Of a DNA stretch of 64,000 nucleotides, positions 12,421-31,381 are shown piece after piece (position 1 is the stretch's first letter; every line of letters starts with the position of its first letter). Origin of the DNA: Corbicula japonica (Eukaryota; Mollusca; Bivalvia; Venerida; Cyrenidae); assembly GCA_038501625.1 (NCBI GenBank), contig JAZAYU010000005.1, positions 12,239,484 through 12,303,483 of the forward strand, written 5' to 3'. Under the pieces are notes generated by a model that was not told where the DNA came from, searched no databases, and saw only the letters and a list, made by a program, of their open reading frames with translations. A program made the position numbers and the translations under genes.

Positions 12421-15400
12421 ATCGTGGCTCGCGGATTATATACATGCTTGAAGGTTTGTTTGTTCCTACGAGTATTAAGTCTATATTGTAATATAAAAAA
12501 GTCGTATGTTGTACGAACTGTATAATTATACATTCGTGTTTTTAAATCAAGATTTAAAGCTACAATTTACCATAAAATAGCAACAATCGTCATAATAACC
12601 ATAATTAAAATGGTGTGACAATATGTTACGCGTCACACGTCGATGACAAGATTCGTTTTATGTCGTAACTATGTCGCTTTATTGCAAAGGTGTTAGAATT
12701 TTTTTTTAGCCATAGTTAAATTAAGTTTTTGCATTTGAAATGAAAAAATCATCATTTTAATAAAGATTAATAGGATTGTGTTGTTTGTTTTTTTATATCG
12801 GTGACAAGGTGAATTTAGCAGAAAGCGATGTCGCAAAAACGCGGACGTTTTAAGAACTGTGCATAATGTTACAGTCAAATCACAAAAAGTATTTGATAAT
12901 ACAAAATGTGTCATTACAGAGGCAAATAATAAAATGCAAAGACGATTGTTCGAAGCTTTAATCCGTCAGCACTTTCGCATAATTGAATGATTTACCCATT
13001 AAGTGAATAATTAACGAAATATAAGTTCAACTACTAAGTAGGTTATTGTTCAGTCTGTTAATGAATCGGTGCGGCACGCTAAATTTATCTAATTTTGTAA
13101 ATACTCATTACTAGTCACCAGCCTTAGACTTTAAAATGCATATTTAAGCTTAGAATGTTAATATTTGAGATGTTTAACGATTATTAATAACCGGTTATTT
13201 AAATTTTTATACGCAATAAAGATTCATTTTAGCTGCTTTTGAATGCGCATTAGAATAGATGGAGTTAATCACAGTGAATTCAGTTTTGCCATTTTCAAGC
13301 TGACACATTGTACACTTTTTACGCTTGACCTAGATTCAATATTGACGGAAGTTGAATTCATAAAGAATTTTTGTTTAAAAGTGCATATAAAACTGCCGGG
13401 CGATTGAAATATTCATGATTCAAAGGGATTAAAAATTACCAACACCCGAGTGAAAATCGGGCCATAAATAACTAAACAAGGGTTCTCTGAAATCGCCAAT
13501 TAAAAGCTTTCATGGCAGTCATTTTGAATGGCGATCAACGACATCGTCATTCTTAATTAAGAAAATCTCAAAATAACAAAGTTTTAATGTCATAATATTA
13601 GAAATTCATTATTAATTTGATTTAAAGTATTATCGATGAATTTCTTTTAGAAATTTATTTCGTGATGAAGTTATTAACTGAAAATCGATTTGTGCACATA
13701 AATTGATGATGTCACTGGTCACCTAAAATGGCCGCCAGCATACATTGGGATCGAAATTGAAATTACAATATCTAAGCAACCGGTGGACCGATTTTAAAAA
13801 TCTGTTCAGTTCTGTGCTAAGTTTCGAAATGAATTTTCAACGATTACCAATTCCTGTATTCAGGAATACCTATTAAGGTTCTTTTCTGTTTTACAGCAAA
13901 TCGCACAACCTACAGCTGAAACTGCCTATGATTTCGAATTGTATCAAGGGGGTCCACATGTCTGGATAGGCGGTGACATGGCCTCGGGGTCAACGACAGG
14001 GTTCGACCCAGTATTTTATATGCATCATGCCTTCGTTGATTATGTCTGGGAACTTTTCCGTCGTCGACAATATCGACTGTGCGGTATTGATCCAACAACA
14101 GATTATCCGAATATTCCCGCCGGAAATAGTCACGCGCCGGAATCTCCGATGACTGGATTTGAATGGCTTACGAATTCCGACGGACTAAAACACTATTGGA
14201 TAGATAACTGGTATTACTATGAGTCCACGCCGGCATGCCCAAATTGTTGTAGAGGATGTAGATTCCCGGCGCCGATTTATTGTGACCGGCGTCGACGAGT
14301 GTGTACAGCTAGGTCGAGAAGAAATTTTGCTTTTGGTCCACGCGACCCTAACACTAGCCGATCTCAAGCATTTTCACAAGCAAGTCTTGATCCAGCTGAA
14401 ATCGAAACAATAAATACACCAGTTCCGCCGCGTAACCGAGGGGTTTTATTCCAACATCCACCAAGCGACGGACGTACAATTCATACGGCAATTTCGGACG
14501 CGTTTGCATTTGCTGCTCTAGAAGAGCAAGCAGCGCGTGAGCCGCCAAGACAAACTACTGGTCCAGACACTAAACCTCCCACAGGTGATTCACGTGTTCC
14601 ATCACGTGGTAGTGAAAGATCCGGGCCTCCGGCTGGTAGAGGGACATCAATGCCTGAAGGTTGGGGGCCTCCTGCTGATACACGACCTAGAGAAGATTCT
14701 AGGGGAAGCACCAGAGGTTCTAGATCCGACAGAGTTCCTGCCACAGAAACCCGAGGAACAGACAGAACTACATTTCAAGATGGCGGACGCATTGGTACGC
14801 TTCGAGAAAGTCCTAGGGACATGCTTCCCGAAGTTGGCAGCCGTGGTGGCGGTTCTTTCTCTATAGAATCAGGGAGCCGTAGTGGTAGTACTGTTACTGA
14901 ATCAGCACGAAGCGCTGTAACCGATGGCAGTCGTGCTACGTTCCCTGTAGAACAGGGTAGAGGAACATTTTCAGATGTTGGTTTTTCTTCCGATTCAGCT
15001 ATTGGCACGTTTCCTGATGGTAGCCGTATCGCGGTTCCAGCGGAAATATCCCGAGGATCCTTTACTGATGGTAGCCGCGTCAGTTTTCCTGCAGAAACAC
15101 CAAGGGGCTCGTTTACTGATGGAAGCCGCGCCGCTTTCCCCGCGGAAGGACCTAGGGCCTCGTTTACCGATAGTAGTAGTCGCGTCGATTTCCCTGCAGA
15201 AACACCCCGTGGCTCGTTTTCTGACGGAAGCCGTGTCGCTTTCCCTGCGGAACCATCTCGAGGCTCGTTTACTGATGGTGGCCTCGTCGCTTTTCCTGCT
15301 GAAACATCTCGAGGCTCGTTTACCGACGGTAGCCGTGTCGCTTTCCCTGTGGAAACCACCCGAGGCTCCTTTACTGACGGTAGTCGGGGAACTTTTACTG

Positions 15401-15798
15401 CCGAAGGATCACGCGGCACATTCCGAGATGGTTTCGCTGCAGAGTCATCTAGAGGTTCTTTACCCGAAGTTAGCCGTGGTATTCATGTTGATGCGTTTCC
15501 CGATGGCAGTGGCGGTACATTTTCGCCAGAACCAATTCGCGGAACATTCATCGAACGTGCCCGCGGTACATTCCCTGGTGAAGCAATGCGTGGCTCATTT
15601 GTCGACGGTGGATTAGGCGCGTCACGGGATATGACGTCAGCACGTGATGCTCGTCGCGAGTCTCAAGTTGGCGGTCGCCTGGCACCACCTAGCTTACCTG
15701 ATACGATGTCATCGACCGATACCCGTCGATTGGCACCTGATTTAAGAGCGTTTACTGAAAGACGTGGAACATCGGTAAATTTTTCTTTAATTGACTGA
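9867..15798 (+). CDS. secreted tyrosinase-like protein A with long Gly/Ser/Arg-rich repeat tail
   Basis: Five coding exons join in frame: 9867-10064, 10396-10614, 11354-11454, 11971-12232, 13897-15798, predicting 893 aa. Tyrosinases are dicopper oxidases; secreted molluscan ones act in shell, periostracum and pigment formation. Residues 1-19 look like a signal peptide. CuA is complete: H150, H158 and H167 within FLPWHR. In CuB, H281 (GGPHVWIGG) and the H303-H304 pair (DPVFYMHH) are present, but position 277, where the first CuB ligand belongs, is Gln. A Cys-rich segment follows CuB. From about residue 475 the protein becomes low complexity, with 17-residue repeats around 629-785. TTTTTGCAG ends two bases before the ATG, so a 5'UTR intron is likely. 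A donor-like GGTAAAT at 15774-15780, just before the stop, leaves the true C-terminus uncertain. Catalytic activity is doubtful. Confidence 0.9.
12294..12420. repeat. (GAT)n/(ATG)n microsatellite pair
   Basis: Two runs of GAT/ATG trinucleotide, about 12294-12330 and 12366-12420, in intron 4 of tyrosinase gene A. The minus-strand poly-Ser open frame here is a by-product. Confidence 0.95.
15000..15470 (+). repeat. 51-bp coding tandem repeat in gene A tail
   Basis: About nine units of 51 bp encode variants of RGSFTDGSRVAFPAETP (17 residues). The frame is kept throughout; one unit carries an extra Ser. Spacing and codon use show unit-by-unit duplication with later drift at third positions. The absence of stops in the repeat also opens other frames on both strands, which I do not regard as genes. 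Confidence 0.95.
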
Positions 15799-18126
15799 AT
15801 ATATTTAAACGATGGTATATTTTTGTCAAGTCTTTGAAGTTCTGATTACGTTTAAGAAATGAAGCTCAAGCTAAAAAAAAAGGATGCTGAAAGTGACCGT
15901 AAAGCTACTCTTTGTAAATATTAATGTCACCTATTAGTGGACATTTAGTAACAACCTTTGTTTTTTTAGTCATGAAGTATTAGTACATGTAGCTCTATAT
16001 TTTACCAGGTCTTCTAAAATTTACAATCTTTAAAGTCTAGCCATTGTTCTTTTTAACGACAATACGTATTATAACATTTAGTGTCAGCTGTTAGTTTTAC
16101 TGTAATTGTCAACTCTAACGCCGAATGTCCTACACTTCTAAATCAAATGCAATCTCCTCCACAGAGTTGTCGTTTCTTACACTCTCTTTGCATCTCTGCG
16201 AAAGGCTCAATGTCAATAATTTTGACATAACTCGACAGCCTTATTATTATATATATACAGTCATAAATATGAATATGAAAGCTTGTCGTTAAACAAATGA
16301 CAGATATTCACAATCTTTCATTTAAACCAAATAAACCCAAGCAATTTTAAATGGAATTGGTGGACTTTGTTTTTAGTTAAAGTAAAAGTAGTTGAAAGTA
16401 GTCCCAGCCTATAACAAGGGTGAATGTAATGAGCTGATAGTGTAAGAGAGTGAATCAAATGCTGTCATGGCAGAGGAACCAAACTCTGCGCACTCAATTT
16501 GTTTCGTTCACTGCCCGAGTCAATTCAGATCTGCTTTATTTTATGATTGAATTACTAAACCTATTTCCTGACCACGCTATTTCTGAATGTTTTCTTGGTT
16601 CTAGGTTTTGGACATGAGAGGCATAAAAATCCCGGGAACAAGCTCAATAAGAAGAACTTTCTCTGCGCCAACATAGTAATTTAAGTCTCATTGGTAGCCA
16701 TATTGGCATCACGAACTCGCGAACAGACGTCATATGGGAGAGAATGGAATTGGTTGAAAGTCATATTTTAATTAATGTGCCATATGTGTGTATATGTGTT
16801 TTCCATTTCAATCATTTTACATAAAAGTTTTATTTCTTCAAATTGTTTATTTCTTAATTGAATAGAATCCTTTGTACGATAAAGTTCACCCTTAGTAGAC
16901 TAGGGTTAATAATATTCACAGAAATGGGGACCAGTCAACTGGTATTTATATCTCTATCATCTGATTGGTCAGTTTGGAACAAGTCATGTGATTGGGACTG
17001 GTGACTAATCTCAACTCTAAGTTTTATAATTGTATGCAATGGTGCAAATTTAAAACTAGTTTTTCTCCATTAATGCGCAAATCAGAGTGGTCTGTAAAAT
17101 AATTGAAATACTAGTACAAAAGTAGTTGTCATTGTGAATAGATCGGAACTGATCAGTTGCTTGCCTGTGCAATGTCTAAGCATACATCAAATTCTGAATA
17201 CATTATGATTAAACACGCATATTAATAAGGAAATACATCTACCTTCATGTGGTAAGATGATGTTGAGATAAAGGCTCCCTTTGTTTCACACCAAGAGCAA
17301 CGTCGAAAATGTAGGACTTACAAAGATTGATCCTTTTTCACACTTATATTTTTATATGTTTAATATTTTGCAGCTAATACCTACGGAAACATAAGAGAAA
17401 TTTTGCTTACAATATTGATCAAATTTATGTCCCTTTAATTTACTGATAATCTTACGTCAAAAAAATAATATGTCGATCGTCATAGAAAAAAACACAAATA
17501 ATAGGCATAAAGTTACTCTTAAACCGGTCATATGACATACTAATAGATCATTATAATGTAATAAACGATAATTAAAAAACTATAAACTTGCAGAAACAAA
17601 GCTTCGCACAATTAATTGCGTGAAATTTAATAACCTTATCTAACATTTTTGACAGTATCGTTCATATTGTAACCAATTTTAATATTTCGGTCACCGTTTT
17701 AATTTTTTTGCTGTCACTACAATAATAGTTTTCTGACCAGTGTATTTTACACAGATGTATCAGTGCTGGTGGTCATTTTCAGCTGAATCTCCGACATTTT
17801 GTAAGTACAATGTATAATGTATTTGCTATACGTTTTCTCTTTTGGTATTTCAAAGTTCAATTTTAAAAAATGTTCAAAATAAATGTATATAGTTATGCTA
17901 CTTTAAATCAATTTGATCATTAAGATAAGATAACATGACGGTCATATGAAAAATAAAAGTATGTTATAAGTTAATAACCAAAACTGTTTTTTATTTCCAA
18001 ATTAAAGTGATTAGCCATGGGTTCTCAACTAAAATTTTAATCTTTTATTAACAAACATTGAGCTGCACTATGCAAGTATTTTCTTCCGTGTGTTAAGTTG
18101 TTAAGTGATTCTTGACATTAACCTTC
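15799..18126. other. intergenic between tyrosinase genes A and B
   Basis: No coding exon recognised. A candidate polyadenylation signal AATAAA is near 16330. If the donor-like site at 15775 is used, a short 3' exon of gene A could lie here, but I could not identify one. Confidence 0.45.
16920..17032. repeat. FB-like element, heavily decayed
   Basis: Recognisable pieces only: GGGGACCAGTC, CATCTGATTGGTCAG, and TAAGTTTTATAATTG at the right. Foldback pairing is mostly lost. Confidence 0.45.
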
Positions 18127-18232
18127 GCCCAAGATCAAAAAATTTAAACTAGAGAGACTAGTCTCCATTTCAACAAATCAGATGCTTGAGATTGGAGACT
18201 GGTCTTAATAACAGTGTTTTATGCATTTGGGT
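18127..18232. repeat. FB-like element, decayed
   Basis: The left end GCCCAAGATCA and the right inner arm AAATCAGATGCTTGAGATTG are clear; the left inner arm is missing. It lies about 115 bp upstream of the gene B start codon, in the probable promoter or 5'UTR intron. Confidence 0.6.
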
Positions 18233-18347
18233 CCTATTCTTTTAGACTTGCCAAAAATTAACAACATTTTATTCAGTAACTTTAAGTTCGTTTTCTAACA
18301 TTCCTGATTTTAACCGAAATATTCATATGATTTTTTTCAGCAGGATC

Positions 18348-21193
18348 ATGGAAACTGACCACGTGACATTAGTGCTCTTGGCATTGGTTTTGTTTATGAA
18401 GCTCGCCGGATCGCAGACATCGGACCAAGTGTGCATGTTACTGCCAAAGTCTACACAGGAATGTTTCCGGAGCTTTAAAGGGAAACCAATCAGTGACCTT
18501 CCGTCAAAAGTCTACTGTTTACAGGTAAAAGGCTTCGATTTTATTCAAACGCTGTTTAGCTCTATCAAATTTAAAAAGCGTAAAATAAATTTTAGAAGTT
18601 GGGCATACATTTTGTCAAGTTTCGCATTGTTATGAAGAAAACTGATCTTAGTTTCATTGTTTTTCAAAGTTGCAAACAAATTAATCTTTAATGACTTACA
18701 AATGTTGTGTAAAGTTCGTCTGAAAATTTTGAGCCCAGTATTCTGTTTACCATAGCAAGTTACATGAAATCCAACCGATTCCGTATATCGTCCAACACTG
18801 TCTTGATTTTCAGAACACGTTTTGGGATATTCTGCCAGAAAACTCACTGTCAGAACAAGATCTAGCATTCTTGCAAAATCTGACTTTAAGAATGTCGGAA
18901 GGTGCAGATAGCGAATGGAATTCTCCTCCGAAGTTTCTATATCCGCGGAGTGGCCATCGTGTGCGGAAAGAGTACAGACTGTTAACACCGGATGAAAGAC
19001 AACGCTTCCATTCCGCTCTTCAGTCTATGTATAAAGTAATTGTGCTTCTATTATTCTCCAGTTTTGTTTGTATTTTAATTTTATGTTGAAATCAGGATTT
19101 TACATTAAGTGTGCTTGTGGGAGTATAATAAGACTTATCAGATTTTAAAAAGATTGGGATACTATTAGAGTGTCCATCTGAAAAATTATTGTTGTAACTA
19201 ATTAGATGTATATGACCTGATAACTTACAATGCGATGTTCTATTGTATGCAAGTAAAACGAACCGTCACTTAATGATTTAAGTGCTCGACAAAGTGTAAA
19301 TAAACATTGAATTGCCATTTTTTTCACATTGTATATTATAAATATAGGACGGCTACATAGGCACATTCGCCAGGCTTCAGGCACTAGGTGCAAGACATTA
19401 TGGAGGGGCCTCGTTTTTGCCTTGGAATAGACTTTTTCTCATTCTGTGAGTATCTAGTGATCTGAATTTTAAAAAAAATAGTTGTTTGAATGGCATCATT
19501 AGAAACATGAGAAAGGCTGTAACCTGCCGTGTAAAGAAATTTCCTCTTTTTCTTTCTAACACGTATGGCTTAATAGCTAGAATTCTATAAAATGTGTGCA
19601 ATATATGAGATAACTGTACATTTGATAATAAAATCCAGATTGGTTGATTGATTAATTACTTAATCGATTTATTGATTGTTTGATAAGTATTGATTGGTTG
19701 ATTTAAGGGGTGGAGGTACCAGGAGCGCTAAAATCACCTTCCATCCTTACTTGACCTTACCTAATTAAAATAAAATCCGACTGAGCTACAACGGCCATGC
19801 GGCCTTCTAAATGATTCGAGAATTTCATTGCGGTACGACTGTTATTTTTTTATCCGGAAAAGGTTTGAAGAAGCATTGCGCAAGTATGACCCTAAAGCAT
19901 CGATACCCTACTGGGCGAGCACTATTGACAATGAAATGGATAACCCCGTCAACTCCGTACTATGGACCTCCGAATATTTCGGCAATGGGGACGGACAAGT
20001 TAGCAGTGGTCCGGGAGCATACTGGGTTACTCCCCTTGGAAACCTAGAAAGGAACTTTGGCAAAGAAAGCAGAATGTTTTCCAGCAGGGACATTAATCGA
20101 GTAATGTCTAGGTGTTTTCTTGCGGTAAGTTAAGAGTGTTGTACACTGTATAACGTTTTTAATTTGACCGTGGTTTGTTGTAGTATTTTTCATCATTATT
20201 AATAAATGGAGGGGGCTATAACTAAAATTATTGATTCATGCCTTAAATATACAAGATAAAATAAATATGGCCCCGTGGTTATGAAACTTTTTTCATGTTA
20301 AAATGTCTAGAAGATTAACATTCTTCATTAAAAAAAAACTGTTCTACAGTTGTTCATGCGATCAATTATGTCATATTTACTGTTTAAAATGTCTTATTTT
20401 ATTTAATGAACATGAAGCCATCAAATGTTATTGCACAAATTATGTTGAGCTTGAAGAAAGTTTAATAATCAAGGGCGATGACAAGTTAATTTTAAATTTA
20501 CTTTCTTAATAGTTTACAACAAAATTTATCAATGATTTTCAGAACATCTCTAAACCTACCGCTGCAAGACAATACGACCTAGAATTCTATCATGGCGGAC
20601 CTCACATGTGGATTGGAGGAGACATGGGCGGACGCGGTACTGCAGGATTCGACCCAGTCTTCATTGCACACAGAGCTTATGTTGATTTTATTTGGGATAA
20701 TTTCCGCAAGAGACAAAGAGTTGTCTGTAGTGTGGAACCGTCTGCTGATTATCCGGAGGTTCAGCCCGGAAGTATCCATCACCCGGATGCACCAATGTCC
20801 GGTTTGGTCTGGTTTAAAAATCGGGATGGCATTAAAGCTCACTGGACAGACAGCTGGTATGCATACGACCAGGAACCATCTTGTCCTTTCTGCTGCCCCG
20901 GATGTCAGGAACCAGCACCACTATACTGCGACACGAATAAAAATATCTGCGTCTCCCGTTCCAAATTAATAGACAGCTTTGGTCAGCTGATACCTGTCGT
21001 CATGGAATCCATAGCAGCTATTCCTCTCCCAGAGACAAGAATATTGAATCCTATAATTACAGTGGTTCCCAGGAATAGGGGCGAACTTTTTCACGCACCG
21101 CCAAATGATGGCCGCACATATTTCACAGCCGTTCAAGATGCCGTAGAAGCTTATGTTCCGCCGTTTCAAAATGGTTCAATAAACCTTCCATGA
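18348..21193 (+). CDS. secreted tyrosinase-like protein B, CuA ligands lost (probable pseudoenzyme)
   Basis: Five coding exons: 18348-18524, 18814-19035, 19348-19445, 19863-20124, 20543-21193, predicting 469 aa. Intron phases match gene A exactly (0, 0, 2, 0). The N-terminus is a signal peptide ending near LAGSQT. In the CuA block the three ligand positions read Q144, Y151 (His is one residue earlier, H150) and N160 (FLPWNR). CuB keeps H270 and H274 (YHGGPHMWIGG), but the usual HH pair is H296-R297. The fold-defining segments and the Cys-rich C-terminal region are kept, and all exons are open, so this is a preserved protein rather than a decayed gene. Family knowledge says loss of CuA should abolish oxidase chemistry. 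The exon 4 acceptor (GGAAAAG) lacks a pyrimidine tract. A polyadenylation signal follows at 21228. Confidence 0.9.
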
Positions 21194-21227
21194 AATTTAA
21201 AATCAAACTCATAATGGTATATTAAAA

Positions 21228-21233
21228 AATAAA
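21228..21233 (+). terminator. polyadenylation signal AATAAA of gene B
   Basis: The first AATAAA after the gene B stop, 35 bp downstream. Within 45 bp are TTTATT sequences that could serve the convergent esterase gene C on the minus strand. Confidence 0.6.
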
Positions 21234-21593
21234 GTCGTAAAAAATATTTATTTATGTTGATAAATGAATTTATTACTTTGCCTGTCTAGATTTTATATGT
21301 ATACTGGTTTTAAATGATTAACACTGATTATTGGTGGTAAATATTTAACAATACAAAGGAAATTTTTTTAAATTGGTGAAACCATTTTTTTAACTGCATA
21401 ACAGGATTCCAAAGTCACGTGCTCAGTTTGTGTATTCCATTGACTACTGTTGTGTCCATAGGTTCGACCTAGGTTCGCACCTTGACTCAGTAAATTTTAC
21501 TTTTGTACACCTTCTGATAAAGAACAACTACCGGTACACACTTTTACGATTTATATATTCGTTCGGATATTACAAGGAATCGTGAATTTGAAA

Positions 21594-25491
<3,898 letters not shown>

Positions 25492-26683
25492 TCCTGAGAG
25501 AACATCGACTAAATTATTCCAACGATTTCATTCAATGAACGAATCAACAAAGTACAAATTTTAACAGTCTTATCAACCGTGTCACGAGATTTTCTTATCT
25601 GATTCGACTTCACGACTACTGGTGATTTTGGTTATAACGTGCAGATCTGCTTTTAAACAGTGTATGCCTATCATTTATTTATTTAAGGGAGATATATCTT
25701 CATTACACTTTTGTTAGGCCTATTGATGAGAAAATGATCCTTTTTTCATAGAACTTCCAATAAACGTTGGTGAAAAAATATAGCTTTTGCTTATATTATA
25801 CATGTAGTCACAGTTCCAAAGCATTAAATCACAGACTTGTCCGTTAATCTGCTACCCAATCTGCTGGGCTACGACTCTCTTAACTCTAGCCTATTTGAAA
25901 TCGTGACAATGTCTAATCTATGCTTGAATAATAGTGCGCATGACAATGTCCTTTCTATGCTGGAATAAAAAGTGCGCGTGGCAATGTCTAATCTATGCTT
26001 GAAAAAATAGTGCACATGAAAATGTTTAATCTTTGCATGAATGAGTATTGCGCGTGACAAAATCTTTGCATGAATGAGTATTGCGCGTGACACTGTCTAA
26101 TCTGTGCTTGAATAAATAGTGCGCGAGACAATTTATAATATATGCTTGGATGAATAGTGCGCGCGACAATGTCTAATCTATGCTTGAATAAAAAGTGCGC
26201 GTGACAATGTCTAATCTATGCTTAAATAAATAGTGCGCATGACAATGTTTAATCTCTGCATGAATGAGTATTGCGCGTGACAATGTCTAATCTATGCTTG
26301 AATAAATAGTGCGCGATACAATTTCTAATATGTGCTTGGATAAATAGTGCGCGTGACAATGTCTAATCTTTGTTTGAAGGAACTTTCTGCTTTTCTGATA
26401 TCAAAATATTATTTTTAATTGAACATATCTTTGTATGCGATAGATATCAATATCAAATTAATTCATCTAAATGTTTAAGCATCAATATCAATATCAAAAT
26501 GTGTTCATGGATGAACGTTTATTAAAGAACACAAACAACAATTTAAAAAATCTAACAACATCAAAGTATTTTGTTGTGATTTTTTTATAAGAGAATGTGT
26601 AAGGGTGTGATTTCTAAGAAAGTGGGACACTATTTAGGCGAATAACTGCCACTATTAAAATCATATAAGTAACATATGGAAAA
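25492..26683. other. intergenic between esterases C and D
   Basis: It contains the 5' flank of C, a 38-bp minisatellite, and the 3' flank of D, with a minus-strand AATAAA candidate at 26518-26523. No other gene seen. Confidence 0.6.
25903..26378. repeat. minisatellite, 38-bp unit, about 12 copies
   Basis: The unit contains GTGACAATGTCTAATCTATG followed by CTTGAATAAATAGTGCGC. Copies vary at scattered positions and two carry deletions near 26050. Each unit contains a short alternating purine/pyrimidine GTGCGCGTG stretch. Confidence 0.95.
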
Positions 26684-30211
<3,528 letters not shown>

Positions 30212-31381
30212 AACTATTGTTTACAATTCGAAACAGACTGCAGCGTTGATTAACAACATCAAGTTATCATTGAAGGCGTAGATAACAATTTATACACAAT
30301 ATAACCATAGATAGGTCACACTTTGCGACATTTAAATGATAATAGCAATATTTTGGTATTATCCATGCAGTTTTCGTTTTAGCATAGTTAAAACAAAAAT
30401 AATTCATTTTCTGGGATGACGGGTCAGAATGGCCATTTTTTAATATCATGAATAGCATTTGTCTGCCATTGACCATTAACCTTTTATTAATCACATGCAT
30501 GTCAACTGTGATAATAAATTTTAATGGTCAAATGGAAACAAATGCTACAACTACCTAAACTATTTAAGACGTTCAGCACATTTGACTCATATTTATTAGT
30601 CTATCCTAACACGTTACATTACGACATGAACAGCCTGGTCAAGAACGGCCTAAAATTGAATCGTGACGACCCACTTTTATTTTCAATTAACAGTTAAGTT
30701 TTCAAATTTAACATTAAAGGCTTTTGACAGTATGTCACATTTGTTAAAAATTCCCGACCAAATGATGTTAGACCGACTGATTTTTGTCCACTCGTGATAT
30801 GTGAAAACTGGCTATATATGGGTGGGATTCAAACTTACAATCTCCGGATTTGGATTCTGGCGCTCTGTCATAGATCACTGTTCATCCGATTTAAAAATAT
30901 TTGGAGTTAGGTCCCTGAAACGTAATTATTCCCAATTTTCAAATGTTGTTGCTGACACTTTCAAAACAGATTGCATAAATCTTGTTTCATTCGCATATTT
31001 TCTTTATCCATTAAAGCTTCACTGAGTAATCTGACTGTAGACTCTTGTTTATCGAAAGAAAACAAGAGTCTACAGTCCTTTTAACTGTATTTAATAAGGC
31101 TTTTGGGTTTATAGGCTGCTCTATAGGTTGTATTCATTTGTATTGATGAGTGGGCTCGATTGAAATTCACAGTATTTAAGAGATACGTATGGTCATGGCA
31201 CTCGTTCAAATAGAAATGTTTTTCGAGAAAAGGTTTTGTAATTCCAAAATGACTGCTTTCGCGTTAAAAAGTACGTGGTTTTATGAATCGCTTGTGAATA
31301 GTCTAGTGATATCAACTTCGTTCCGGTTTGATTACAGTTTTACCTGGATACTAAGATACTGCTTTATAACTTCGTAGCAAC
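30212..31381. other. divergent intergenic region between esterase D and PDCD5
   Basis: This 1.17 kb separates the start codons of esterase D (-) and PDCD5 (+), so it should hold both promoters. No clear TATA box. It contains the 18-bp perfect hairpin described separately. Short open frames look random. Confidence 0.5.
31033..31077. repeat. 18-bp perfect inverted repeat (hairpin), 9-nt loop
   Basis: GACTGTAGACTCTTGTTT (31033-31050) pairs exactly with AAACAAGAGTCTACAGTC (31060-31077). It lies about 305 bp upstream of the PDCD5 start codon. No U-run follows, so it is not a simple terminator. Confidence 0.9.

Noticed and set aside
14775..15616. Two further long open frames (213 aa on +, 214 aa on -) over the gene A tail
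   Set aside because: They arise because the 51-bp repeat lacks stops in other frames. They have no start or splice context, and the sense frame continues directly from the tyrosinase domain.
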